From Lachnospiraceae bacterium (GTDB taxonomy: Bacteria > Bacillota > Clostridia > Lachnospirales > Lachnospiraceae), in contig JAFRVX010000165.1 of the NCBI GenBank assembly GCA_017438305.1, forward strand, positions 1 through 64,000: a DNA stretch of 64,000 bases, given 5' to 3'. Under the pieces are notes generated by a model. The model did no database searches and was not told the origin of the DNA. It was given only the letters and a program-made list of their open reading frames with translations. How positions within the stretch are numbered: position 1 is the stretch's first letter; every line of letters begins with the position of its first letter. Shown one piece after another: positions 1-8,375 of the stretch. The position numbers and the translations under genes were made by a program.

Positions 1-31
1 AAATCTCGTTTGTCAAAGCTACTTTGATCAT
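1..31 (-). CDS. Truncated 5' end of a gene leaving the left edge
   Basis: An ATG at 31-29 on the minus strand opens a frame reading MIKVALTNEI before the window ends. A strong ribosome binding site (GAGGTGAT) lies about 7 bases upstream, and a TATAAT box sits at 57-52. Ten codons are too few to name the product. The good SD and promoter make a real gene start likely. Confidence 0.55.
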   Translation of the reverse strand, partial: MIKVALTNEI

Positions 32-51
32 CTTCCAATCACCTCGGTGAT

Positions 52-80
52 ATTATAGCAGAACGTCTCTGGAACTTCCA
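52..80 (-). promoter_or_regulatory. Promoter for the gene at the left edge
   Basis: On the minus strand a perfect TATAAT (57-52) lies about 20 bases before the ATG at 31. A weak -35 (TGGAAG, 80-75) is 17 bases further upstream. The surroundings are AT-rich. Only the -10 is convincing. Confidence 0.4.
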
Positions 81-239
81 TTAAAATTTCACTATTTTTC
101 ACTATTTTTCATTATCCTTAGTCGATAAATCTGAAAGATAATCTATTCAGCAAAACTGTAAGTTTCCAACTTAATTAACTTCCGATATAACACGCCAACT
201 TCAGCTCGACAAACTCGATTTGTCGATTAACTTTGTATT

Positions 240-767
240 TTATTTGCAAACCTTCTTTACTGTATTTGCTGTTCTAATTGTTAATCTATCTGCAATTTCA
301 TTAGTTGCAGTTTTTTTCCACCAATTACATTTTTGATATTGCTGTCTATCAAAAGTCCAAAATATAACATTCTTATACTTTTGCACTTTTTCAAGTTCAT
401 CGGAAGGTGGTCCTACCATCTCATATATTTGCTCAGGTGTATCATCTGAAAGAACAAAAATTAAATTATCATATTTTTCTTTACTATTTGACCCCCACCA
501 TTCAGGTGCATTAGACAAAATATCATTTAACACATCTGCTTCAACTACATATACTGGAATTCGAAGTTCAAATCTATTTATAATCATATCTTCAATTCTA
601 TTCTTAAGATTATTGTCATCAGATAAAAATGTAACATTGCCACTATTCAAATATGTTGACACCTGCGTAAACCCTGCATTTTCAAATTCCAACTTCAAAT
701 CAGACATTCTAATTTTGTTTTTACCGCTAATATTTATTCCACGAATAAATGCTATATATTTTTTCAT
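240..767 (-). CDS. DUF1697 family protein
   Basis: This is a 175-residue protein of the DUF1697 family. The N-terminus YIAFIRGINISGKN followed by TYLNSGNVTF matches the family hallmark (RGINxxG, then TYxxSGNVxF). Its function is not established. I start at 767 because GGGGGA sits 5 bases before that ATG; a longer frame to 803 has no such site. It is the last gene of an AT-rich minus-strand strip with 1181-1402 and 809-1153. Base composition is clearly lower in GC than the rest of the window, which suggests separate ancestry or transfer. Confidence 0.85.
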   Translation of the reverse strand: MKKYIAFIRGINISGKNKIRMSDLKLEFENAGFTQVSTYLNSGNVTFLSDDNNLKNRIEDMIINRFELRIPVYVVEADVLNDILSNAPEWWGSNSKEKYDNLIFVLSDDTPEQIYEMVGPPSDELEKVQKYKNVIFWTFDRQQYQKCNWWKKTATNEIADRLTIRTANTVKKVCK

Positions 768-808
768 TGAGTCCCCCTTAACCATACAAACTTGAATTTG
801 CAAATGTC

Positions 809-1153
809 TTAAACAGAATATCCCAAATTGATATCAAATGGTGCAATCAGCAGTTTTTGCAGCTCTTTATTGTAGTTCTCGAAAAAGATTTTTATGGCCT
901 TGCCATAGTTTTCTTTTGTGTCAAACTCCCAGTATGAGTAGTACTTTACGCACTTTACAATCTTGGTTAACTCTCTTGGCGGCTCACCAGGTTCGATTCC
1001 GTCTATGGTGTAAAATCTCTTGAAATACTTAAGAGATATGCAGCCTTCGCATTTAAGCTGATGTGCAGACATCTCCTCAATCTTTGCTTCAAATTGCTCA
1101 AGTCTGTCAGGCTTTACCTGAAACAGTTTCATCTCAATAAATGTCTTTTTCAT
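809..1153 (-). CDS. ABM-like small protein
   Basis: A 114-residue protein without signal peptide or membrane segment. The opening (KKTFIEMKLFQVKPDRLEQF), a central YYSYWEFDT and a helical C-terminal half suggest a dimeric alpha/beta-barrel of the antibiotic-biosynthesis-monooxygenase type. That is a fold guess from pattern, not a clear family match, and no catalytic residues can be named. It starts 27 bases after the stop of 1181-1402 with a GAGGG site, so the two are probably cotranscribed. AT-rich like its neighbours. Confidence 0.6.
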   Translation of the reverse strand: MKKTFIEMKLFQVKPDRLEQFEAKIEEMSAHQLKCEGCISLKYFKRFYTIDGIEPGEPPRELTKIVKCVKYYSYWEFDTKENYGKAIKIFFENYNKELQKLLIAPFDINLGYSV

Positions 1154-1180
1154 TATGTGTCCCTCACAAATGAGAAGTTG

Positions 1181-1402
1181 TCAGGCAAAAATAATAAGCG
1201 CAACGCCTGCAATCAACATAGTGATTCCAACGGCAAACTCCGCCATTCCCACTCTCTCAGCATATTCTTCATTTTTCCGACCAGCCTTAAAGTCTGCCTC
1301 AAAACCGTTGATTAGATTATATTTCTTCCTGAAATAAATGAAGTATCCAAACAGAAGGAACGCCAGCCCTAACACAACGGCTAATACCTTTAAAACCACC
1401 AT
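1181..1402 (-). CDS. Small two-helix membrane protein, DUF3784-like
   Basis: 73 residues with two hydrophobic helices (about residues 4-25 and 52-72) joined by a charged loop containing KKYNLINGFEADFKAGRKNE. The loop pattern (YxLINGF near the end of helix 1) is that of DUF3784 proteins, common in Lachnospiraceae and of unknown function. The start has GGAGG 7 bases upstream. First gene of the AT-rich minus-strand strip. Confidence 0.65.
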   Translation of the reverse strand: MVVLKVLAVVLGLAFLLFGYFIYFRKKYNLINGFEADFKAGRKNEEYAERVGMAEFAVGITMLIAGVALIIFA

Positions 1403-1855
1403 ATAAACGCCTCCACAAACAGCGAGTTGTCAAAATCTTCGACTCCCGACACGCGCATAGTATAGCATAGATTTTGAATTGTGTGTATGACAATTCCTAA
1501 AAAAGAAGGCGGCTCCTGATCAGAATCTCTATCCCGCCTTTCTGCGTTAATACTTAATCTCTGGAAATAAATATCCCGCTGATCTCTCCAGGGAAAGCGT
1601 TATAGTAAAACCTTTGATTTTTCCTTTTATCACAGAAAAAACGCCTGCTATTCCGTAATTGCCGCGGTGTAACCGCGGCGGTTTTTCTGTTAAAATGCTA
1701 TCATTCGGGATTCTTTGCTGAAGGTCGGACGGAACAGCCCAGGAGACCTTTACCTCAGGTATATGGCGGGCCTGTTCCGGAACTGATATCCTTTACGCAA
1801 AGTACCCGGCAGACAGAAAACATGAATAAACGGAACTTCTGAGAAAGGAGTGATC
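1403..1855. other. Intergenic region, no gene seen
   Basis: About 450 bases with no convincing gene. It lies between two outward-reading genes and marks the change from AT-rich to GC-richer DNA. It contains a GC hairpin with a T-run (1661-1686). An outer arm at about 1632-1645 (ACAGAAAAA...) is nearly complementary to the stretch ending near 1690, so a larger cruciform is possible. No promoter could be assigned with confidence. Confidence 0.5.
1661..1686 (+). terminator. Terminator-like hairpin ahead of the exonuclease gene
   Basis: GCCGCGGT, loop GTA, ACCGCGGC, then GGTTTTT: an 8-bp perfect stem followed by a T-run on the plus strand. No plus-strand gene precedes it in the window. It may be an attenuator in the leader of 1856-2515 or a leftover terminator. 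Confidence 0.5.
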
Positions 1856-2515
1856 ATGCAGGTAAAAGTAGTCATAGACGTGGAGATGTGCAGGGTTTAT
1901 TCGAAAGGAGGCGTTTTTCCGTATCAGAATGAGATCATCCAGATAGGGGCGGTCAAGATGGACGAGGACTGCAGTATCCTGGACAGCTTTTCTTCCTTCG
2001 TAAGGCCCCGGTTCGGAAGGATCGACCGGTTCATCGGAAAGCTTACCCATATCTCGGAAAGTGACGTGAGTGAGGCTCCGGAACTGGAAGAAGCGCTGCT
2101 TCAGATGATGCGCTGGATCGGCGGCGATGACGTGGTTTTTTATTCCTGGAGCAGGACGGATCTCAGCCAGATCCGCAAAGAGATCCCGATAAAGTGCGGA
2201 AAATGTAGCGAATGGGATATCCTCACAGATCCTTCAAAATGGATCGATTATCAGGAACAGTTCATGCGGAGGCTCAAAACCTCCAGACAGATGAAGCTCT
2301 CGGAAGCCCTTGACCTGGCTGAACTGGATGTCGAAGGACGGCTTCACGACGGTCTGGACGATGCTTATAATACGGCGCGGATGATCGCCAAGCTGGAAAA
2401 GCAGAAGGATTACAGGACGCTCATTGAAAGGGCCAGGGCGGCGGAAGAAAGCCATAAACCGCTGACGACTTCACTGGAGTATCTGTTCCGGGATCTGAAG
2501 GTGAAATCAGCGTAA
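1856..2515 (+). CDS. DEDD-type 3'-5' exonuclease domain protein
   Basis: A 219-residue protein of the RNase T / DNA polymerase III epsilon-like exonuclease superfamily. Exo I-like VVIDVEMCR lies at the N-terminus. QNEIIQIGAVKMDED follows, then an Exo II region around YSWSRTDLSQI, and HDGLDDAYNTARM near residue 165 gives the HxxxxD Exo III motif of the DEDDh class. The usual first D-x-E is D-V-E here, so the catalytic set looks intact. ATG 1856 has AAAGGAG 5 bases upstream; a GTG at 1850 falls inside that site and is unlikely. It stands alone on the plus strand and ends in a terminator. Substrate unknown. Confidence 0.8.
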   Translation: MQVKVVIDVEMCRVYSKGGVFPYQNEIIQIGAVKMDEDCSILDSFSSFVRPRFGRIDRFIGKLTHISESDVSEAPELEEALLQMMRWIGGDDVVFYSWSRTDLSQIRKEIPIKCGKCSEWDILTDPSKWIDYQEQFMRRLKTSRQMKLSEALDLAELDVEGRLHDGLDDAYNTARMIAKLEKQKDYRTLIERARAAEESHKPLTTSLEYLFRDLKVKSA

Positions 2516-2541
2516 AGGAGCACAAAAAAACAGAACAAATT

Positions 2542-2571
2542 ACCCGCCGTTTTAACTGAACGGCGGGTTTC
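2542..2571 (+). terminator. Rho-independent terminator after the exonuclease
   Basis: ACCCGCCGTT / AACGGCGGGT form a 10-bp perfect stem with a 7-base loop, followed by TTCTT. It lies 27 bases after the stop at 2515. An A-run upstream (2524-2530) could let it also serve the minus-strand esterase gene. Confidence 0.8.
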
Positions 2572-2600
2572 TTATGTAAAATAGTTCTTTTATATACACT

Positions 2601-2697
2601 GCCTCATCAGTCTGCCTTCGGCAGACAGCGCCTCATCCGGCCCTGCGGGCCACCTTCCCCAAAGGGGAAGGCTTGAGGGGAAGCCTTTTGGGGAGCC
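2601..2697. repeat. Palindrome-rich interspersed repeat, copy A
   Basis: A string of small hairpins: CTGCCTTCGGCAG, GGCCCTGCGGGCC and CCTTCCCC...GGGGAAGG. The first 55 bases are nearly identical to a second copy at 7371-7502. This copy ends exactly at the stop codon of the esterase gene, so it forms that gene's 3' untranslated region. It resembles MITE/REP-like GC hairpin elements frequent in gut Firmicutes. No transposase is present. Confidence 0.75.
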
Positions 2698-3738
2698 TCA
2701 GCCCAGCATTTTTTTAAGCCACAGATCGGCGAGTTCCGGCCAGATGGCGGCTTCAGGGTTCGGATCATTTTTAAATTCCGGAAGTGTATTTTCGCTGCCG
2801 GCATCACCGGCGGCGCCGGAAGCATCGTCAGCGGCCGCTGCGCCGGGTTCGCTGGGAGCGGCGGCGCCGCCCAGCATCGCCAGGAAGATGGCGGCTTCAC
2901 CCTCGGGTTTCGGGGCGGCTCCTTCCCGGACGGCTTTGGCCGCGGCTTCGCTCTGCCTTAAGGTATAAGGTGAGGCGTGTTTATTATCGGCCCATTCCTC
3001 AGTGGCCACGGAGAGGCCGTGCCTGCCATCGCTGAAGATGTGCAGGGCGTAGGGTACGCCGGACTTTTTCAGGGCTTCCGAGAAAAAATAGCTGTTTTCC
3101 ACCGGGACAGCGTCGTCCGTTACGGTAGCCCATAAGAAGCAGGGAACGGTCTCTTTGGTGACCTGGATCTCCAGAGACATGTATTTCAGCATCTCTTCGG
3201 AGGCGTCTTTTCCGAGAAGCGCAACAAAGGAATCCCGGTGGGCGAACTCGCCCGAGGAGATGACGGGATAGCTTAACACCGCTGCCTGGGGCCGGTTGCT
3301 GAAAGGCGCATAGTCCGGGTTGGTCTCTTCATCGTCCATGTAATGGACGGCCAGGCTGGCGCAGAGATGGCCCGCTGCGGAAAAGCCGCAGACCGCCAGA
3401 CGGTCCGGGGCCGCATTGAATTTCTCCGCATACCTTCTGACGTAACGGACCGCCCGGGAAATATCGTGAAGGGGCTGTCCGTTCAGTGGCGCCAGGTCCA
3501 GCATATTGGTGGAATAGGTCAGGACGAAGCAGTTCCAGCCCTTATCATAAAAGGTCCGGGCGACGATCTCGCCTTCGGCAGGCGCCACGAACCGGTAAGC
3601 CCCGCCCGGCGCGATGATCATGACCGGACGGGTCCGGCTGTCCTCATGAAGATAGGCGTGCAGGAAGGGGATAAACCCGAAACCTGCCGGATACGTATAT
3701 TCATCTTCCCGATAAAGCACATATTCCTGTTCTTTCAT
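2698..3738 (-). CDS. Alpha/beta hydrolase, acetylesterase/lipase type, with Ala-rich insert
   Basis: A 346-residue cytosolic alpha/beta hydrolase. IIAPGGAYRF (42-51) is the oxyanion-hole region of BD-FAE/acetyl-xylan-esterase-like enzymes. The nucleophile is Ser120 in GFSAAG, the likely acid is Asp208 or Asp209 in TDDAVP, and the base is His240 in DGRHG. It probably removes acyl groups from sugars or small esters. Residues about 262-320 are an Ala/Gly/Glu/Pro-rich stretch inserted before the last conserved piece, EAAIWPELADLWLKKM, which is unusual for the family. It is followed directly by repeat copy A. Confidence 0.82.
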   Translation of the reverse strand: MKEQEYVLYREDEYTYPAGFGFIPFLHAYLHEDSRTRPVMIIAPGGAYRFVAPAEGEIVARTFYDKGWNCFVLTYSTNMLDLAPLNGQPLHDISRAVRYVRRYAEKFNAAPDRLAVCGFSAAGHLCASLAVHYMDDEETNPDYAPFSNRPQAAVLSYPVISSGEFAHRDSFVALLGKDASEEMLKYMSLEIQVTKETVPCFLWATVTDDAVPVENSYFFSEALKKSGVPYALHIFSDGRHGLSVATEEWADNKHASPYTLRQSEAAAKAVREGAAPKPEGEAAIFLAMLGGAAAPSEPGAAAADDASGAAGDAGSENTLPEFKNDPNPEAAIWPELADLWLKKMLG

Positions 3739-3953
3739 CTTAACGATCCTCCCGTATTATTATCTGTTTCAGTTTTTTCTCTGTTCGTTTTTTCTCGTTC
3801 TGTACTTCTCTGTCTGTTTTTCTTTGTCTGTTGCTTCTCTGCTGATTATCTGACCGGTTTTTCCGCATTTATTTTCCGAGTGTTCTCAGTCCGGTCAGTT
3901 TCTCGCCCAGTCTTACATTTTTATCCGCTGTTTCTGCTTTAAGGCGCTATTTT

Positions 3954-6900
3954 TTACGCTTTTCCCGCCGTTCCGTTGTACTGCAGGCACATCATGGTCA
4001 GGTCGTCAAACTGGGGAGCGCCTGCGGCAAATTCGTTCACGGCGTTATGTACGTTTGCCAGGATCTTCTGAGGGGCTGCGTCCGCCTCCTGATTGAGGGC
4101 GGAGACGGTCCGTTCGATGCCGAAGAATTCCTGATCTCCGTTGGAGGCTTCCGGCACGCCGTCCGTATAGACAAAGAGTCTGGCGCCGGGCTTCAGAAGA
4201 AGGTCGTACTCCTTGTATCTGACCCCGGGCATGGCGCCCAGGACAAAGCCGTGGGCGTCCTTTACGACCTCAAAAGCGCCGCCCGGCTGTTTCAGGATGG
4301 GACATTCGTGTCCGGCGTTGGCGGCGGTCATAAACCCGGTCTTCAGGTCCAGGATGCCCAGCCACACCGTGACGAACATCTCTTCATTGTTGCCGGCGGC
4401 CAGGGCCGCGTTGGCGGCTTCCAGCACGTCTTTGGCCGATTTGCCCATTTGGGCGTGGCTGCTGATGGTCATCTTCGCGGACATCATATAGAGTGCGGCG
4501 GGTACGCCCTTGTCCGATACGTCCGCGATCACCATAGCCAGGTGGTTGTCATCCACCATGAAGAAATCGTAGAAATCGCCGCCGACCTCCTTGGCCGGAG
4601 TCATGGACGCGTAGATATCAAATTCTTTTCTGTCGGGGAAGGCGGGGAAGATGCTGGGCAGCGCGCCGGCCTGTATGTCGGCGGCCATGCTGAGTTCACG
4701 GCTGATCCGCTCTTCTTCCTTCTGGCGCTGCTCTTCCTTTGCCTTTTTCTCCAGGGCCCGGGCCTGCTGGCGGAGCATCTGCCGCACGATCCAGGCGATC
4801 AGAAGAAGTACGGCCGATGCCGCAGCGGCCCAGAATACCGGCTGCTCATAGAAGGCCTTCTTCTTCACGATGGTGACGGAGGCGCTGCGGGCTTCCGCCC
4901 CTCCGCCCTCCAGCTTCAGGCGGAAGGTGTAGGTGCCGCCCCGGAGGTTCGTATAACTGACCTGGCCCAGATCTTCCTTGGAGCTAAAGACCGGCTCGCG
5001 GTCAAAGCCCTCCAGATAATAGGAGACCTTCGGGTCGTCCAGGCCGTAGGACAGCACATAGGGATAAATGTTCAGGCGCCGGGTGCCGGCAGGTATGGTA
5101 ATGGTCTCCCCGTCCGTCAGGCGCCTGGGTTTCTCGTCCGTATCGATCTCCACAAAGGGGATTGCCAGAATAGGCGTCACCCCGGTGGACTGAATATGGT
5201 TCAGGTTCACCCGGATCAGGCCGTCGCTGCAGGCCACGTAGGTGTCGCCATTGTCCATGACGATGCTTCTGGAGTTGGGCGTGACCATGTGGGGCAGGCC
5301 TTTTCTGGAATTAAAATGTTCGTATTCTTTGACCGTGCCGGCAATGAGCTCGTCGCCGTCCATCACCAGGATACCCGTATTGCACATCAGGAAGACTTCG
5401 CCGGTATCCGCCCACAGCACGTCGTAGCAGCCGTTGGAATTCAGTTCCGGCGGATAATAGGCCAGAAGCCCGGCGGCGCCGTCCTTCAGAATGCCCAGGG
5501 AACCGCCCGTGATCAGCCAGAAGCAGTTCCGGCGGTCGTCCCGCTTGATGCCCATGATCACGCCGTTGTCCAGCCCATCCCGGATGGGGTACGGGACCGC
5601 CCGGTCTCCTTCGATCATGTAAAGCCCTCTTCCGTTGGTCCCCAGGATCAGCCGCCCCTCAAAATCTTCGCAGAGGGACAGGATCGAGTTGGTAGGGATG
5701 CCGTCGGCTTCGGCAAAGCTCTGGACGATCTTCCCGTCCCGCAAAAGCTGCACGCCGCCGGTCACAGAGACCGCGATGGTGCCGTCCGCCATTTCGTACA
5801 GGGTACGGATGTAGTTGGACAGCATGCCGTCGTCCTGGGTGTAGGTCACGATCTCCCCGTCCGCCTTCCGGCACACAAGGCCGTGATCGCTGAAGGTACA
5901 GAACCACAGATTCCCCCGGCTGTCCCCTTTGATCACGCGTATGCGGGAATTTTTCAGCATGTCATATACCGGCTTATCAACGGTCTTTCCTTCGCTGTCC
6001 AGGATCAGAAGACCCGTGTCGGTGCCCACGTAGAGCAGGCCATCCTCCATCCAGGTGGTATTGACCACCCGGTCGTTCAGTTCCCGGGTCATCTGGTTGA
6101 TGTCCGCGAAGGCGCTGGTGCTGATCCGGATGAGTCCGTTCCGGGAAGAGGCAAACCAGAGATTACCTTCATAATCCTCGCACATGGCGACGCCGGAATT
6201 GAAGGCCGTATCGGAAAGCTTCGTGAAACTCTTATTCTTATCGATGAAGCCCACCCCGCCGTCGGAGCAGATCCACAGCCGGTCCTCCCTGCAGATGATC
6301 TCGTTGATGTTCAGCAGGCCGGGAACTTCCGTTTCTTCAAAGGTGTCGATGGGCTGGGACAGGCTGCCGTGCAGGATCTCCGAGCCCGTGGTGCCGATGT
6401 AGACGCAGCCCTCCTCATGCGAATCTCCGCTGACGGTCTGAACGGACCTGCCGATGGTCTCGCCCTTCATATAGGCTTCGACCTTCAGGTTCCGGATCTC
6501 AAAAACGTTGCCGTCATAGTCGGAGCCGTAGATCACGCCGTCCCCGGTCCCGCTCAGCTGATTGATGTAGCACTGTTTCAGACGCTCATCGTCAAAAAGG
6601 TGGATGGCGCCGCCGGTTTCCAGCACATAGACGCCCTGGTCCGTCCCGAAGACCACGTTTCCCGCGGCGTCGGTACAGATCCCGCGGATGGACACCACGT
6701 CCAGCCCGTCTTCCTTTCCGTAGCAGGTCAGTTCGTCGTTGGGCGACATGTGCGCCAGGATGCCCATATTTGTGCCGATCCAAAGCCCTCCGTCCTTCGC
6801 GACGCAGAGGCTTATGACGCTGTCGACGCCGGAAAGACGCTCGAATTTCCGCCCGTCATAGCGCACCAGGCCGCCGTAGCCGCCGGTATAGATAAAGCCG

Positions 6901-7118
6901 TCCGGCGTCTGGGCCACGGCCATATAGCCCAGGAAGGGCAGGCCCGAATCGATATCAAATATCCTGTAATTATTCTGGGCCTCAAAGCTCATCTCGTCCC
7001 AACCCGCGGCATTATTGTCCGCGAAGGCGGGTTCCCGGATTCCCGTAAGGACCAGCACGGCGATGATAAAGGCCGTCAGAAGGGCGATTTCTTTTTTAAT
7101 TCTATTACTATTCTTCAC
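3954..7118 (-). CDS. Extracellular beta-propeller sensor with SpoIIE/PP2C phosphatase output
   Basis: About 1054 residues. The N-terminus has a signal anchor (IALLTAFIIAVLVLTG), followed by many two-component-regulator propeller repeats (for example GLWIGTNMGILAH, RLWICSDGGVGFID, NLWFASSRNGLIRI). Next come a Y_Y_Y-type beta domain (about 690-790 by eye), a second membrane segment (WAAAASAVLLLIAWIV), a coiled-coil linker (ARALEKKAKEEQRQKEEERI) and a C-terminal SpoIIE phosphatase domain. Metal-binding acidic motifs are GGDFYDFF, IADVSDKG, VYTDGVPEA and FDDLTMM. The GTG at 7118 is chosen because GGAGG lies 8 bases upstream and the signal anchor follows at once; the frame extends to 7256. It likely senses an extracellular ligand and dephosphorylates an anti-anti-sigma factor. 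No such partner is in the window. Confidence 0.85.
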   Translation of the reverse strand: MKNSNRIKKEIALLTAFIIAVLVLTGIREPAFADNNAAGWDEMSFEAQNNYRIFDIDSGLPFLGYMAVAQTPDGFIYTGGYGGLVRYDGRKFERLSGVDSVISLCVAKDGGLWIGTNMGILAHMSPNDELTCYGKEDGLDVVSIRGICTDAAGNVVFGTDQGVYVLETGGAIHLFDDERLKQCYINQLSGTGDGVIYGSDYDGNVFEIRNLKVEAYMKGETIGRSVQTVSGDSHEEGCVYIGTTGSEILHGSLSQPIDTFEETEVPGLLNINEIICREDRLWICSDGGVGFIDKNKSFTKLSDTAFNSGVAMCEDYEGNLWFASSRNGLIRISTSAFADINQMTRELNDRVVNTTWMEDGLLYVGTDTGLLILDSEGKTVDKPVYDMLKNSRIRVIKGDSRGNLWFCTFSDHGLVCRKADGEIVTYTQDDGMLSNYIRTLYEMADGTIAVSVTGGVQLLRDGKIVQSFAEADGIPTNSILSLCEDFEGRLILGTNGRGLYMIEGDRAVPYPIRDGLDNGVIMGIKRDDRRNCFWLITGGSLGILKDGAAGLLAYYPPELNSNGCYDVLWADTGEVFLMCNTGILVMDGDELIAGTVKEYEHFNSRKGLPHMVTPNSRSIVMDNGDTYVACSDGLIRVNLNHIQSTGVTPILAIPFVEIDTDEKPRRLTDGETITIPAGTRRLNIYPYVLSYGLDDPKVSYYLEGFDREPVFSSKEDLGQVSYTNLRGGTYTFRLKLEGGGAEARSASVTIVKKKAFYEQPVFWAAAASAVLLLIAWIVRQMLRQQARALEKKAKEEQRQKEEERISRELSMAADIQAGALPSIFPAFPDRKEFDIYASMTPAKEVGGDFYDFFMVDDNHLAMVIADVSDKGVPAALYMMSAKMTISSHAQMGKSAKDVLEAANAALAAGNNEEMFVTVWLGILDLKTGFMTAANAGHECPILKQPGGAFEVVKDAHGFVLGAMPGVRYKEYDLLLKPGARLFVYTDGVPEASNGDQEFFGIERTVSALNQEADAAPQKILANVHNAVNEFAAGAPQFDDLTMMCLQYNGTAGKA

Positions 7119-7339
7119 GATGTTACCTCCTGTTCCCCCGGGAGAACACCCGTCGCCGCTTCCCGGCAGGAACAGTATGACTTCTTCCTGAAAAAGGACA
7201 GAACACAGTCTTTTACGTATATCATTATCTTTGAAAACCAGAATATTATCAATCACCGGTCTGGTAAAGCGCTTATCCAGATTAGCGCCGGTCCGGCGGG
7301 GATAAAGGCAGAAGACGGCCTGTCTGAGAAGATTTGATC

Positions 7340-7370
7340 AAAAAAAAGAGCTTCCTGGAGGGAAGCTCTT
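7340..7370 (-). terminator. Terminator of the serS operon
   Basis: AAGAGCTTCC / GGAAGCTCTT (7346-7355 and 7361-7370) with an A-run at 7340-7347, which reads as a stem followed by eight T on the minus strand. Repeat copy B lies between the gene 7503-8375 and this terminator, so the repeat is transcribed as 3' untranslated RNA. Confidence 0.85.
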
Positions 7371-7502
7371 GCCTCATCAGTCTGCCTTCGGCAGACAGCG
7401 GCCTCATCCGGCCCTGCGGGCCACCGTATTGCCTTCCCCTCTGGGGAAGGGGGACCACCGAAGGTGGTGGATGAGGTCAAAGGGGAAGGCTTGGGGGAAG
7501 CC
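7371..7502. repeat. Palindrome-rich interspersed repeat, copy B
   Basis: It shares with copy A (2601-2697) the opening GCCTCATCAGTCTGCCTTCG and the GGCCCTGCGGGCC hairpin. Extra hairpins CCTTCCCC/GGGGAAGG and CCACC...GGTGG follow. Like copy A it ends exactly against the stop codon of a minus-strand gene (7503-7505). It appears to be a second member of a dispersed non-coding family with variable internal parts. Confidence 0.78.
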
Positions 7503-8375
7503 TTAGTGTATTTCTCCCATGAACCAGGCGTGGCAGCGGATGCGGCGGCCGGGTTCGGGAATGCCGGTGAGGTCCTTTTCGTTTATCGCAAGCACCATCT
7601 CGATTTCGTTCACCTCCAGAAGCAGGCGGTAGAACTTTTCATGGGAGAAGGGATTCTCCACCAGCTGGCTGGCCTTGATGGACGCCAGAAAGTAATAGCG
7701 TTCGGTCTCGATGCCATAGGGCATCAGAAAACTTTTCACAACGGTATAGACGTCGGTCTCTTCCAGCCGGCGCATGACCAGATGATACTTGTGAATATCG
7801 TTGCGGGCGATGGTCTCCATCGCGGAAGCATCTCCTTCGTGGGCCTCCCGCATGAGCCTGCGCCGCTTCTTTTTATCTTCCTCCGCCTGTTTCAGGACCT
7901 TCTCGGATATCTCCTGCCCGAGCAGAATGATGCCGTCGGTCCCCAGGGCCGACAGATTGACTTTCCGGTACCAGATGTTGTAGAAATCATCCATGCGGCG
8001 CTTCATGGCGTCGGTGTGATTCCGGACGGTAAAGATCAGGGCCGTTCCCAGCCGGTGATCCTCCAGCATGCCCACAAAGCCGTTTCTTTCGACCTGTTTC
8101 TCCGCGGTGATCTGGGCTTCGGAGGAGGTGTGGGTGGAGCCGATATAGGGGAAATAGAACTCGGGAATGAGTTTTCCCGTTTCATCGACCTCCCCTACCA
8201 CGGAGATGCCGGCGTGGCCGGCGATATCCCGGTTGGCCTGGGCCATATTGGACTCACGGCCGGTGGAAACAATGGACAGGCTGTCCGGTTTTTCCAGCAC
8301 CCATTCGATGATCTTGTCCATCTCTTTCCTGGTGCTCAGGGACTTGAAACCAATAGATCGTAAAAAATCGTGCAT
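7503..8375 (-). CDS. DUF3881 family protein
   Basis: A 290-residue soluble protein. The opening MHDFLRSIGFKSLSTRKEMD and the overall length fit DUF3881, a family I know mainly from Lachnospiraceae; no biochemical role is established. No signal peptide or catalytic motif is evident. A basic stretch (EEDKKKRRRLMREAHEGD) lies in the middle. Its ATG overlaps the serS stop codon by one base (TAATG), so translation is probably coupled and the two form an operon ending at the 7340-7370 terminator. Confidence 0.75.
   Translation of the reverse strand: MHDFLRSIGFKSLSTRKEMDKIIEWVLEKPDSLSIVSTGRESNMAQANRDIAGHAGISVVGEVDETGKLIPEFYFPYIGSTHTSSEAQITAEKQVERNGFVGMLEDHRLGTALIFTVRNHTDAMKRRMDDFYNIWYRKVNLSALGTDGIILLGQEISEKVLKQAEEDKKKRRRLMREAHEGDASAMETIARNDIHKYHLVMRRLEETDVYTVVKSFLMPYGIETERYYFLASIKASQLVENPFSHEKFYRLLLEVNEIEMVLAINEKDLTGIPEPGRRIRCHAWFMGEIH

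Noticed and set aside
4047..7337. Long plus-strand open frame of about 1096 codons
   Set aside because: It is the antisense of the phosphatase gene 3954-7118, which has clear domains, SD and signal anchor. The long frame follows from codon bias and GC content.
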